Of a stretch of 64,000 nucleotides of DNA, positions 50,801-61,468 are shown piece by piece. The stretch's first letter is position 1. Each line of letters begins with the position of its first letter. Under the pieces are notes generated by a model. It was given only the letters and a program-made list of their open reading frames with translations, did no database searches and was not told the origin of the DNA. This DNA is from Taenia hydatigena (taxonomy: Eukaryota; Platyhelminthes; Cestoda; Cyclophyllidea; Taeniidae): the NCBI GenBank assembly GCA_036345935.2, contig JADWOT020000007.1, positions 3,095,050 to 3,159,049 on the forward strand, written 5' to 3'. Position numbers and translations under genes: made by a program.

Positions 50801-53304
50801 GCCATCAATTAAAAAGGCGTTTGGTAGGAAATTAACTTAGCAATGCTGCTCTCTATGTGAGGTAAATAAGTGCCCGCGACTTCTTTGGAACTTGAGTTTC
50901 GGGCATTTAAACAGCCACTATAGGGCACTCTACGCAAAGAAGCAACGAGAGCTAGGCATTAAAGAAAGTGGCTTCATTCCATCCATTTACCGTTCTGAGC
51001 TAGCTAACTTGCATGTCGGCGCACTTAAAGTTAGTTCGAATGCCTGACTTGACGTTATGCCTTCACTTAGATAAAATATGTGCTAGTGTAGCGCTCTAGC
51101 TTCACAAACCTAGACCTTTGACGTTCCAACAGCCTTAGATGAATCCCAAAGCAATGTCGTGTGCATTCTTCTTCTCAGAGGCTCTAAAATATCACGAATT
51201 TGCAGGCACAGTAAGAGTGGCTGGTTGGTAGACCAACTGTTTAGAGTTATAGCGAAAGCTAGTCCAAAAAAAGTACAACAGTGCTTGTGGTTCCGGGCAT
51301 TTATCTGTCAGTGCAGTTTGATCGCTCTCGTATGCGCTATTTTGTCTCGTCATTAGTGCCTTTTTACCAATTTGTGCACGGGTTGATGCTTCTGGCCAGC
51401 CTTCTTACAACGCATGAATTGATAACTTGGCACCGTTCGCCAAATAACAAACCTCTGCGGGGATAATTGAACAGCAGCAAAAAGTATGCCCTTCAATGCT
51501 GCTTTGCAGAAGCCTGTTATATGCTGAGATGGAGCAGGCCACTATTTTGCGCATTTAGTTGACTCTCCAATGCGAATTTGACCTACAGCCTTGACCTCTA
51601 TTTCGCATCAAGCCTATTACTGGGCAAACGATTAGCACAATCCCAACTTGTGGTTGACCTGACCCAAAACCATGCAAACAATATTGTGGGTATTTCAATA
51701 TTCTAAACAGTCCACTGCTTTCTTCGTTGTCAAGTAAGGTTAGGACTGTACACCGCATGGAGTGTGTTCAGGTACACGTTTCGCAAACGCCCATCCTATG
51801 ATGCCTGCAACAATTACTTGGCGAATATGGTGCATCCAAGAGGGTGTTGTGAAGATCACCGACCGAAGGGTATCCTTCAATGGCCTCCTAATAATGCCGT
51901 TTCGGGGTTTATTGAATTTTTGTTATAGTTAAATCAGAAGCATTGCCTGGCAAAGTGTCTCACTCTCCAGGCAAGCGTGCAGCATTGCCTTGTGGAACCG
52001 AGCATTCACCTAGTCTAGCCCATAATCTTTTCTCTATTTAAGGTTACAATATGCTCTACTGAGAACGCACCGATCCTCTTAGGAATATCTGTCGATGACC
52101 TCCTTACCTTCTATTAGGACGCCATTTAAATCATCTAAATTTTTTTTAGCTAAAGCGAACACTCGTCTTGTCACAAGGCATTTCAGCAATCCGCTCGCAT
52201 TTGCATGCTGACATTACATTAATTTTCTTGAACGAAAACCTTCTTAACATCACGTGTCCAGGGTTCAGGTAGCCGTTTATCACCAAAGTCAGATTTCCTG
52301 AGATTTGAAAATCAACCTATTGAATAGCAAAACCATAGGACCTCATCTTCTCCCTTTTATATCCTAAGCAATCTAATAAACCAAGGCTTTTAAATTTCCA
52401 CAAGATAGACTGTACTCATGAGACTTAGATAACCTGCCTATAATACGAAGATGAAACTTTTTTGGCTGTTGTTTAACTGTTGCGAGAATTCGAATGACCC
52501 CGGGTTGGCGCGCATGAAATTTTTTAACGTAATAATGGAAGACACCTCAGCATGTGCAAATGCATGCGCATTTTGACTCAAGGTGGAGACATGTTTGCGC
52601 GGACATCCTTCCATGCAAAGCATTGCTGTCACCCTTCCCGGTAGCCTAGACCTGTTGTTACTCTTTCGGCCCACCAACAGCGTGGGAATCCAATCTGATC
52701 CTACGCACTAATGAAGGAGGATCCAACAGTGCAATAACTGGCTCATCTTTTGTGTCTTAAATTCGCCTGTCCTTTCTGCCTCTCGACTTATTCTTAGAAC
52801 ACCTTTAAACACTTTCGAATAGCTTGAGAGACTTCCACTGTTTAGTCAGCCTTCTTAGTAGTCGACTGCAATGCTAGCGGGTTGCCAAACGACATTTAAG
52901 AAAGCAATTACATTCATGATCTTCACACAAAAATGAAACAAATTGACTGCGATGCGATCACTTGTAGCCACTTATACTAATATATTCGTCGTGCTTCCCT
53001 TTTTTACATTCACTTCTCACACCGTTGGAATAACGGCGCAACACAAGTCACTGTGCTATCCGCACTTTTGTTTAGAAAGAATGTCTGTGGTAGCTGAAGC
53101 TAATTTTGGCTACCAAGTCAAGATGCTGATAGGTTTAATCCTAGTAATATGCATGCATTAAAAGTTATTGGCAGGTTGATTCATGCAATGCTCCTAAGCA
53201 GGAGAAGCGATTTGACTCCGTCAGATTTATTCTGCATTTGCCTTCATGCATTGAGGGCAACTAGTAAATGAGGACAACTCCGCCCTGTCAATGTTAAATA
53301 CCTA
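47867..53304. other. Gene-free stretch
   Basis: More than 5 kb without a supportable gene or RNA. The 84-codon + frame at 48740-48994 has a hydrophobic segment (about residues 20-35) but no other sign of coding. No simple repeat arrays. Confidence 0.35.
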
Positions 53305-53990
53305 ATGCCAAATACTTCCGACTCATTTTACATCACCCCTCACCGTTCTGCTAATATCAGTAAAAGTTGCGACTTCGCGTCTTATTTAGCTCATTTCAAT
53401 ATTTGCTATCCATTTGACGCTCTGAATGCCCTTCATACCTTTCCATGTCCTTCACATTCTTCACATTTCCTGACAGTGCCTACACTTTGTATTCATTCAT
53501 CACAACATTTTCGCAGATGACTTACTCCCTCGGTTTCTTTATGCGGATCTCCCCCAATTTTTGACAATTTCACAATTAGAGGAGAGCTGAGTAATCGCAG
53601 CATTTTTAAGCAAAACTTAATTCGGTTTCTTGCCTTTATGGGTTAATCGTACTTCGCCAAGGCTTGCATCTGCTCGAAAGTATTATCAAATTAAGATGCT
53701 GCAAACGTCTGATATTATCGTTTCATATTGACGCCATTACAGCATAAATCCGAGGAATGATTTACAAGTCGCTGCTAACTTTGTAATAATCCTTTGTGAA
53801 TGTGTCGGAAGAGGCCTTAAGCCAGTCATATCGGGTAGTATACGAACTTACGACCATCGTCCTGAGGGAACCAAGGCCATATAAATCAATCTGTTGGAGC
53901 TTTACTTGTGCACGAAAATAGGCCGAGAACACGCGCCTACGGATCCAAATTTCGGCTGGACTCGAGCCTACGTTTGTACTTAGTAGGCTG
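53305..53990 (+). repeat. Dispersed repeat R1, copy 2
   Basis: Same-orientation partner of 1045-1685. It is slightly longer because of insertions after the central block (53648-53710). Matching anchors include ttacatcacccct (53328), the central block ttaatcgtacttcgcc (53643), and cgtttgtacttagtag (53971). No shared open frame. Confidence 0.65.
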
Positions 53991-56900
53991 TTCAGTGTAA
54001 GTACTTTAAGGTTTTTGTGTTCTTATATGGTTATGTTTTTATTTTTCGGTGTTATTCGTTGTTCCGCCTTGGAATAATTCCTTTCTTGCATATAGTATTT
54101 GCATGAGCAGCACCAAATGTCTTTTATGCCCTGTCTTGAGTGATGCAAACGAGCGGTTTGTCCGTATGCGTTCCTACGACTCAGTTCAGATTCAATAGAC
54201 AGATGCGATACAGAACAGGAAAGCGCTGTTTCGCAGCACGTATTTAGAAACATTTTAGATCGCCGGTAGATTTAGTTGTAATTCTCTTTTGGCCTTCCTT
54301 GGTCGACTTTTGCTAGAGTTTGAGTTTAATTTGCGAAATCGGTAATTTTTAAAATAATTATCATGGGTGACTAGTCGAAATTTGCGCAAACAAGTAGTCT
54401 TGATTACATCCAGTAAAAAATATTAGTGTCCACCTAACCAACGTAGGCTATCAGCTGTCTTCTGCGCCATCGAAGAGTAATTTTGAGAAGATTTTAACCT
54501 TATGCAAGCAGATACCTTATTTAACTTATTAAACCTATTTTATGCATATCTTGCTTTAATATGTCAAGTCGGATTCAAAAGGCGATTTAGTCCATAGACT
54601 TTAGGGAAAGTGCTGTCATGCAACCAGTTGAATGGCTCCACATGATACATTCTTGAAGCACACCTGTACCATTGACAAATAAATAAACGAACCATTAGTC
54701 TATTCTGGACGCGGAGGTACCATCCTTGCAAGTTTGTGTCTGCCGCAGAAGATAAGGGCACAAATCTCACCCGCACTGCTAGCTCCCTCTAGATTTATGG
54801 TCTGCCTGATAGAACATCCCACCCAAACTACAAAGCAAAGCGATGAAGTTGGCACCGGCACAGCCTTTTTGGAAAGATATTATGCTCTTTGAATTCGACG
54901 ATATAACTATGAAGGCAGGTAATTCAAACGTCAACCATCTTCCTGCCTCACGTTTTCGCAAGTCACATGAAGACGTGTGATCACAAAAAGCCATCAAATT
55001 AAGTGGAGCCTTTGAGACTAATAGAAGCAAGGCATTAGCATATCTTCCACCTATTTGAGCTAATTCCATCCTCGAGTACTACCAACAAATGGAACCTAAA
55101 ACCTATGCCCCAAAACAGATACTTAACGATGAAACGTGATTAAAGAAGTAAATGCTTTCCGCCATAAGTTAATGTGCGGAATAGCGAAGCAAACAATCAT
55201 ATGATTTGAGCGGAAAGAGCTACTGCTGTTGTTATCAACGCCACCTTGCAGAAAATGAATCAAAGCCTGCTCTGGAAGCGGTGCAAGCTGCATGCTAACG
55301 TTTTGCTCGTGGCAGATACTTCGCTACCTCAGCTAGGGTGTGATTTATTTGCACAATCGCTAAAGAGAACGTCACTTTGCGTCCTTTTTAAATGCAATTC
55401 CCTTTCAATTGGCTGCGTTACAGTTACGGCTTTGTTAGAAACAGTAGCGATTTCATAGATGTGCTGGCATTGTTTCATTAACATGTGATTTACGACCTGT
55501 TTTGTCCTAATTTTCAAATCCACGATTCCCCCATTCCAAGTAATCCTCGAGAATATCATTATCAACCGGCGTCTTTAAATGCGCATGATAAGTAAATTTG
55601 TGTTAAGGACTTGCCATTGCCATTAACAAAAAGCGAAGGCAAAGCTTGCTCTTCCCTGCAAAAAATTGCCACTGCTAAAGTAGGAATCTTAACAGTAATG
55701 CAATGCAAATTAATCAAAGCCTTTTGTCAATGTGAATTCTTAGTTACATTTGTAAAAATGCTGTGAAATAAATTAAGAAAAGGGAAGATTTGTATCCAAC
55801 AGAGGAAATAGAATAAGTTCCGATCAGAAGTTATTCTCCAGACTTGTCAAATGCTGAAGGGCCACGAGAAAATGCCTACGCTGCTTACGGATAGGAAGAA
55901 GGGCAACTTGTGAGCGCACCGGACTTTTCCGCCTTGCCATTGCACCAAGCTAAGCTTAAAAATGAAAGGTAATGAGGAAGTCACACGCGACTCATAAGAT
56001 TTAAAGTGATATTAACGCTAATATTATCATAGGTAGGTCATCTTGTGGATGCATAACATTGCTGTTTATCTGATCGCCATGTCAATCGACTTCAGTGGCT
56101 TGAGCGGTTTGGATGGTGGAACAGCGAATCTGCTATAATACAGCGCATCAGGTTCAATGCATCGAAATATAATTTTAAGCCTTAAGGGTTAAGTTAAACG
56201 TCTCAGTGCCTTACTTGTGCCGCTTGCATTTTTCGTTTGAGGGCGAACTGTTACAAAATGGGAGCATGATGGGACACCGCATGAGTACGTTTTATAATTT
56301 AGGTTAATGGATAGTTCTAGCGACTTTTAAAATACCATTTAAGGAGAAAATGAAAATGACGAAGCCTTATTTAGTGGTGAATCGGCTTGCCAATTTGTGG
56401 TCGTGGTTACACCGCAAAGGTCATAGCGTTCTCCTCAGTTGGGCATGACAATACAAAGCCGGCTAAATTAGATTCCATTGTGCCGACATTACAGGCGGTG
56501 AAGGCGTCCAAATTCCACCAAATAGTGGAAACCATAATACAATTTCCCATGTGAACCAGTCTTTATTGATAATAAGCAGCGATCCACGAGCCAACAGAAT
56601 GAATGCAAACAAGAAATGGAGTAAAAAGACACTTGGGTAGAAGTCATTTCATTGGCAAGGGTTTACTGGCGACATCAGCATCGAATCATATAACTAATGG
56701 TTGTCAGGGTAACTGGATCGCAGTGTTCGTAAAGGCGTCACTAGGCTAGCCTAAAAGTTATTGGGAAAATCCTCGGTGCTCAAAATCAATGTCTCCGGAA
56801 CGCCTAAGTTGCAATATGACTGGCTTAATCACTACCAAGGCATGTATGGTGGCATCTAACCACCTGAGCATGCTGAGCGGTGGATGAGAAAAAGCGCGGT

Positions 56901-57163
56901 GATATGGGAGGAATAAGTTAAATAAGCTTAGTGGACCGCCTAGAAGAGGTATAAACGGACAAAATATAGTGAAGTAGGCAGGCGATGATGTACCAAACAA
57001 GCAAGTTCGCATCTGATGTGCGTGCGTCCGTGTGGAGTAGTAGGAAGGACGGGATGCAATAAAGGACTGAATTCGAAGCCTGTAGGAGTGCCTGCGATTC
57101 TGAGTGCAGGACCGTGTGATACAGTCAGGAAAGATGAAAAAGGATGAAGATGCAAGTAAATGA
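53991..57163. other. Gene-free stretch with paired minus-strand frames
   Basis: No recognisable gene. Two minus-strand frames at 54779-55069 and 54564-54776 are in the same phase and separated by a single TAG at 54779-54781, giving about 170 codons with one stop. This may be a broken coding segment or chance. No family is recognised. Confidence 0.3.
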
Positions 57164-57184
57164 ATGATGATGATGATGATGATG
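57164..57184 (+). repeat. (ATG)7 microsatellite
   Basis: Seven perfect ATG triplets, followed by GTG and another ATG. On the minus strand this makes a run of isoleucines or serines inside frames at 56758-57269, so those frames are likely artefacts of the simple repeat. Confidence 0.9.
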
Positions 57185-58764
57185 GTGATGCGACTTGTGA
57201 GCTTTGATCTACCGATCTTCGACCACATTTATGCTTTTCCATAGCCGTATTAGTTTGTTCTGATAGCATTCTCTCGGCTTTGGTTCACTCTTCTACTAAA
57301 AGCAATGTTGAGCGTTGCGAAAAGGTGTGATGCTTATAGGAGCACATAGCCTCCGGTTTGTGCTGCGATGGCAGTGATTTTAGGTGGCGCCTCACTTTCG
57401 GGCACTAACTCACCCGCACATTGGTTAGTCTTCATATTGCACGGCAAAAAGTAGTAGTCGTTCACACAATCCTCGTGGATTGAAAGCAGCTAGTGAGATA
57501 GGTGAATTTCTTCGTGCAACAATAAAAGAGCGAATCAACATCCGACCTCTGACGGAAAGTTTGATTTGCTTAGCGAGTAAACCTCACACTACTTGGCTAA
57601 ATTAGAGCACATCCATTTTGTGATTTTCGTCTAAAATGCGATTATCTGCACTTGCGGACAACTATAACAACGATAGTTCACTGCACTCAGTATTTCACAG
57701 TCTTCCCATTCATTCACTTACTGGTTTTTCTTATTTGCGAACCAACTGCCTCTCATAATAGAAGATGCTATCGTTGCACCAAGTGCATTTCAGTCCCACT
57801 CGCAGTGGTCAGCGGACATGCTCAGGGCTAACTTATTTTAAGTATCATTAACCAATATACCTAACAGGAGCACTAAACGCCCGCATGCATAAAGCAAAGT
57901 ATGATGAAGAATCAAGTTGCCTGTCAGCCAACTTGTTTTTAGAAATGTGTTGCTTTAACTTCCTTTTTCATCAGCGAATTTCAAAGCCACCCAGGCCACA
58001 GGAAGAGCAGCACATGGAGACCAGATATGACCTCATATATGTTCCACTGATCTGCCACAGTATGGCTGGACAAATCGTTTTACACGATCCTGCGCATGAG
58101 CGTTTATTTTCAGATCTAGATAAATAACTTTGATAGAGAAGACGATGGTACATTATCTACCATTCAAAAGAATGGGTTTAAGGTGAATTTTTTTTCAGAA
58201 AGGTGAAGAGAGTGGATGGCACAATTGTAGTGGCTGGAGTGGTGTAATGGTGTCAGGAATATTGCGGTGACTGGGGGAGCTCTTCTTTAAATTACTCTGA
58301 CAGACTACTGCTATGCATCTCACCGCACCTGCAAATGCGTGTGGCTCTGCTCAACATTTCTATGTGTGCTCTGACGTCCTGATATTGCACCAGTTAAGGC
58401 ACTGAGGGTTAGCGTGACTGCCTGTCGATAGGTTGGCCGGTCTTTAAATCTATTTTCTACACATTTGCCTGCAAACTTCTATATGCTATTCATTTATAAC
58501 GTTGCAAGAAGTTGTTTTGTGCCGCTTGATATCCTGGTCTAAAAGTCAGTCATACGGAGTGTGGTTGTTGTGGCTTCACCTATATGGGTGACAGAGACCA
58601 GAACCTCAGATGCACTCATGAAAGTCGTTATCGCATGCGTTTTTATAGTCATGCTGCTCAGTTTTTTTTAGCTAAAAGGCAACTGCTTCTTTTATAAGGT
58701 ACTCCGAAGCTGCGGATTTAATGATCAAAGTCCATTGATGCAGGAAACACGTCTGAATCGCCCT
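57185..58764. other. Non-coding stretch
   Basis: No gene can be supported. The + strand frame at 57885-58127 contains AG sites and a hydrophilic second half, but no domain. The region around 58390-58440 faintly resembles a D arm and anticodon arm of a tRNA but has no matching T arm. Confidence 0.3.
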
Positions 58765-58956
58765 TTATTTTGAATTTTCTACGACCGTATCAGAGTTTGA
58801 CACTGCTGACTCCGAGTCTCCCTTATCCAGCACGTTCCAATGCCGCCCCGAGATTCGTCTATAGAACCACTCCTTAACATCCCCATTGTATCCTGTCACG
58901 TAATCCTTCCCATAGCTGCTGTTCCAATAACTTGGATTGGTCAATTTTAGCTCCAT
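58765..58956 (-). CDS. Short protein-like open frame, possible exon
   Basis: On the minus strand 63 codons run from an ATG at 58956 to a stop at 58765. The translation is hydrophilic with pieces NPSYWNSSYGKDYVTGYNGD and a C-terminal DKGDSESAVSNSDTV. An AG upstream (cccgtcaggtaATG) could be a splice acceptor. The composition is protein-like. No family is recognised, and it is antisense to the other candidates nearby. Confidence 0.18.
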   Translation of the reverse strand: MELKLTNPSYWNSSYGKDYVTGYNGDVKEWFYRRISGRHWNVLDKGDSESAVSNSDTVVENSK

Positions 58957-59049
58957 TACCTGACGGGATGAAGTGGTTTCTCCAACGTCTGGATCAACTC
59001 AAAAAAATTACCACTAAAACGTTACTCTAACTGGCAAATATTCTATCAG

Positions 59050-59237
59050 GAAAACGGGTTGTTTTATACGACCATTCAAACATGGCCAATGCCATCGCCA
59101 CAAGGGGATGTTTTGCTTTCTCTAACGCCTCTCAAGTCCACGGCGAAAGTCTCATTGGTGTGGCTATCTACATTACGGTGGGTTATTTGGCAAGTTTGCC
59201 AACGATGCTTCACTACAGGGCATTCCGGTTTGCATGA
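59050..59237 (+). CDS. Possible exon with a hydrophobic segment, unrecognised
   Basis: After an AG acceptor candidate (tattctatcag) the frame beginning at 59052 is open for 61 codons to TGA at 59235. It contains RVVLYDHSNMANAIATRG, FAFSNASQVHGES and then a hydrophobic stretch LIGVAIYITVGYLASL that could span a membrane. A donor candidate at 59178 (ACG|GTGGGT) would end the exon before the hydrophobic stretch is complete. A second frame is open across the same bases (59059-59334), which weakens the case. No family assigned. It lies about 1.4 kb upstream of the F-box exon on the same strand and might belong to the same gene. Confidence 0.2.
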
Positions 59238-60617
59238 GTTCTGTAAATTTATTCAACGATTGCTTAGACTTGATATGCTGCCTCGTTCCAACCATCTGGC
59301 AGGACTTCTAACGTTAAATTTTAACAAGGCGTGATACTGTATAAGACACCTAGCAGACTCTTCTTGAAAGAATACGCAGCATTTGCGGGGTCAGACGATT
59401 TCTCTCAACATCCCTTTGGAATCTAAAAATTTCCGCCTGACGTTTTGTCTTAGTAAAGTCAGTAATACATTCATTAGCTTCTGATAAAGATTGTGAGGAA
59501 TGGATTGTCTTCAGTCTGTTGACTGTGATGCAGATCACCATCGACACAAGACATTTTTCTTGTGCTTAGATGAGCCATACTCACAAAATCAGATTTCAGA
59601 ATATCAGCATGATGGTTCTCGGTTAAGAATGGAAGCATCCAAATCGATGATCTTTCGAGCTAGTAAAATTGGCACATCAGTCGTTGGAAGCGGTTTGAAA
59701 GTGCCCGTGTTAGATGCCATTCCCACAAACCTCATTACATCCTTGCCGAAACGCAATCCCTGCCATTGAATTTCATATGAAGAAAATGCAGCCTATTCGA
59801 CAGCCTTTATCACAGCCTGAATGATGCTGCAACTATTAGAATAGGTGCTACTTTTTCTATTTTATCCTAGCTTATGAGCATGTCCGAATATTTTATTATC
59901 AAATTATCTTATACGCTCGACCTAAAAGACAAGAGCATTATTCCAGCAGCTATTGCAGAGGAGAAAGCACACTTAGGAATGATTGTTGACCGCGCATCCC
60001 TTCCACTTTGGGATCAAGCAGTAAAAACGGCTCTCTTAAACTAACGCACCTTCATGCTCCAGGATATTTCATGAGTATGATGCGACTGTTCATTTTCACT
60101 GACTCAAACATCCATGCATAGATTATGATGTCATCGTAGTTGCGACTCCAGATTAAGACTACACTGTGACAAATATCCCTAAGCAGCAATGCCATCCGAT
60201 TCGGAAGGCGATCACATCAATAGCAGACCAATAATCGGTAGGTGCGTGCATTTTTGACGTCTCGTTTAAGTGCGCCCGACTGGAGGAGACCCCTATCGCG
60301 CTGCATTCAAACAAATTTTGCTGCCTAAAACAAACGCCAACTTTGTTTTCCTGGACTGTACTGGAACCCATTGCACTACATTTTTATAGGAACACAATTT
60401 GTCATTTACCTTGCAAATCGAATTCGCGGTATCGTTTGACTGACTGTGCTCATCCAGTATACCAGATATGCAGTCATTTCAAATCCCTCACAGAGCGGGC
60501 CAGAAGTTGCGCGGTCTACCGGACATTTACTACGGCAACCAGATGAGTCATTTGCGATCTCCCTCTTAGCTTCTGTCTCCATTGCAGTGCATCACATAAG
60601 GCATTTATTACTTTTAG
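59238..60617. other. Probable intron or upstream sequence of the F-box gene
   Basis: No coding exon could be defined. Frames at 59500-59769 and 60343-60546 are open but show no domain. The end of the stretch (ttattacttttag) is a good splice acceptor for the F-box exon. Confidence 0.3.
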
Positions 60618-61256
60618 GAACAAGTGCCAAGCATTTGTGATCTTCCTTTTGAAGTATTAGCAAGAATTTTCAATTTCCTCAATGAGGCTGATCGCTTGAG
60701 TCTTAGTAAAGCTATTCCAGGATTGAGCTCTATATTTTCTGAGAAGATTAGTCACCAAGCTTTGTATGAACACATCAGTCATTTCACATGGTTCGATAAG
60801 CAACTCTGTAATGCATTATGGTTAGAAAACTTGGCTGCTGTTCACCTAACTGTTCTTCGAGCTGACCTCTATTACAATGAACAAAATCGTCTCTGGTTTC
60901 GTCGCTCCTTCGCCCGTGTTTCCATGCGTGCTTTGGAGCCCCTTTCATGCCTCATTATCTCTCCGACGGCGAGCGTAAAGCCGTTGTCTGTGGGAGATTC
61001 GCACGGAATTGAGCCTTATGTGCATGAAGTGGATAGAAGTAGTGATGGGTTTGTGTCGTTACGAAACCAATCCCGGAAGGCTATCTTACTCCTACCTGTA
61101 ATAAAAAGGCGGGATTTGACTGAGGTTTTAGTCGAAACCTCATTTCTATCGTCCTGCATCGGGTCACAGTTTCCCGGAGTATCTTCAGGAGAGCCAACTG
61201 TGCTCTCTACTTTGTGGATTACCAAAAGTGCACAGACAAGCAGAATATTTGGATAA
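60618..61256 (+). CDS. F-box protein, exon carrying the N-terminal F-box
   Basis: The frame opens exactly after a splice-acceptor sequence (ttattacttttag) and stays open for 213 codons, the longest in the window. The first residues, EQVPSICDLPFEVLARIF followed by NFLNEADRLSLSKAIPGL, fit the F-box pattern: LP at its start, E-V-L, I-F-x-F-L, then a D and SLS further on. F-box proteins bind Skp1 in SCF ubiquitin ligases and bring a substrate through the rest of the protein. No WD40 or leucine-rich repeats are seen. The middle (HFTWFDKQLCNALWLENLAA) is helical in character. There is no ATG in the first part, so an upstream exon with the start is expected. The exon may end earlier: AGC|GTAAAG at 60975 is a phase-0 donor candidate. 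Which F-box subfamily is unknown. Confidence 0.65.
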   Translation, partial: EQVPSICDLPFEVLARIFNFLNEADRLSLSKAIPGLSSIFSEKISHQALYEHISHFTWFDKQLCNALWLENLAAVHLTVLRADLYYNEQNRLWFRRSFARVSMRALEPLSCLIISPTASVKPLSVGDSHGIEPYVHEVDRSSDGFVSLRNQSRKAILLLPVIKRRDLTEVLVETSFLSSCIGSQFPGVSSGEPTVLSTLWITKSAQTSRIFG

Positions 61257-61468
61257 CACTAAAGACGATTGCAAGGAGCCTGCTGATGAACCAAACACTG
61301 ATTGTGGTAGTTGCAGTGAATGCAAATGAGGGCAAGATGCGTGCAGTGAAACACGTCCAGGAGTTTTATTGCGACCTCAGCAGCTCTAAGGGCTCCCTAC
61401 TAGCTGCCATTTCCACCGATTGGCGACTATGGTGTCTGTATGAGGGCGGATCTGACTACCTAAATTAG
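61132..61468 (+). CDS. Possible downstream exon of the F-box gene, frame ambiguous
   Basis: Just after a strong AG acceptor (gactgaggttttag, AG at 61130-61131) two other frames open. The frame starting at 61132 runs 65 codons to TGA at 61327, with FYRPASGHSFPEYLQESQ and an acidic, cysteine-containing tail; it would join in phase 0 to a donor at 60975. The frame starting at 61133 is open for 111 codons to TAG at 61466, ending in STDWRLWCLYEGGSDYLN. Together with the F-box frame, three frames are open over 61132-61256. Only splicing evidence can settle which is used. Confidence 0.25.

Noticed and set aside
56758..57269. Minus-strand frames of 156 and 109 codons with isoleucine or serine runs
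   Set aside because: The runs come from the (ATG)7 microsatellite at 57164-57184. The rest shows no protein family.
58384..58450. Faint tRNA-like pattern (ggttagcgtgactgcctgtcgat)
   Set aside because: The following sequence does not form a T arm, and the acceptor ends do not pair.
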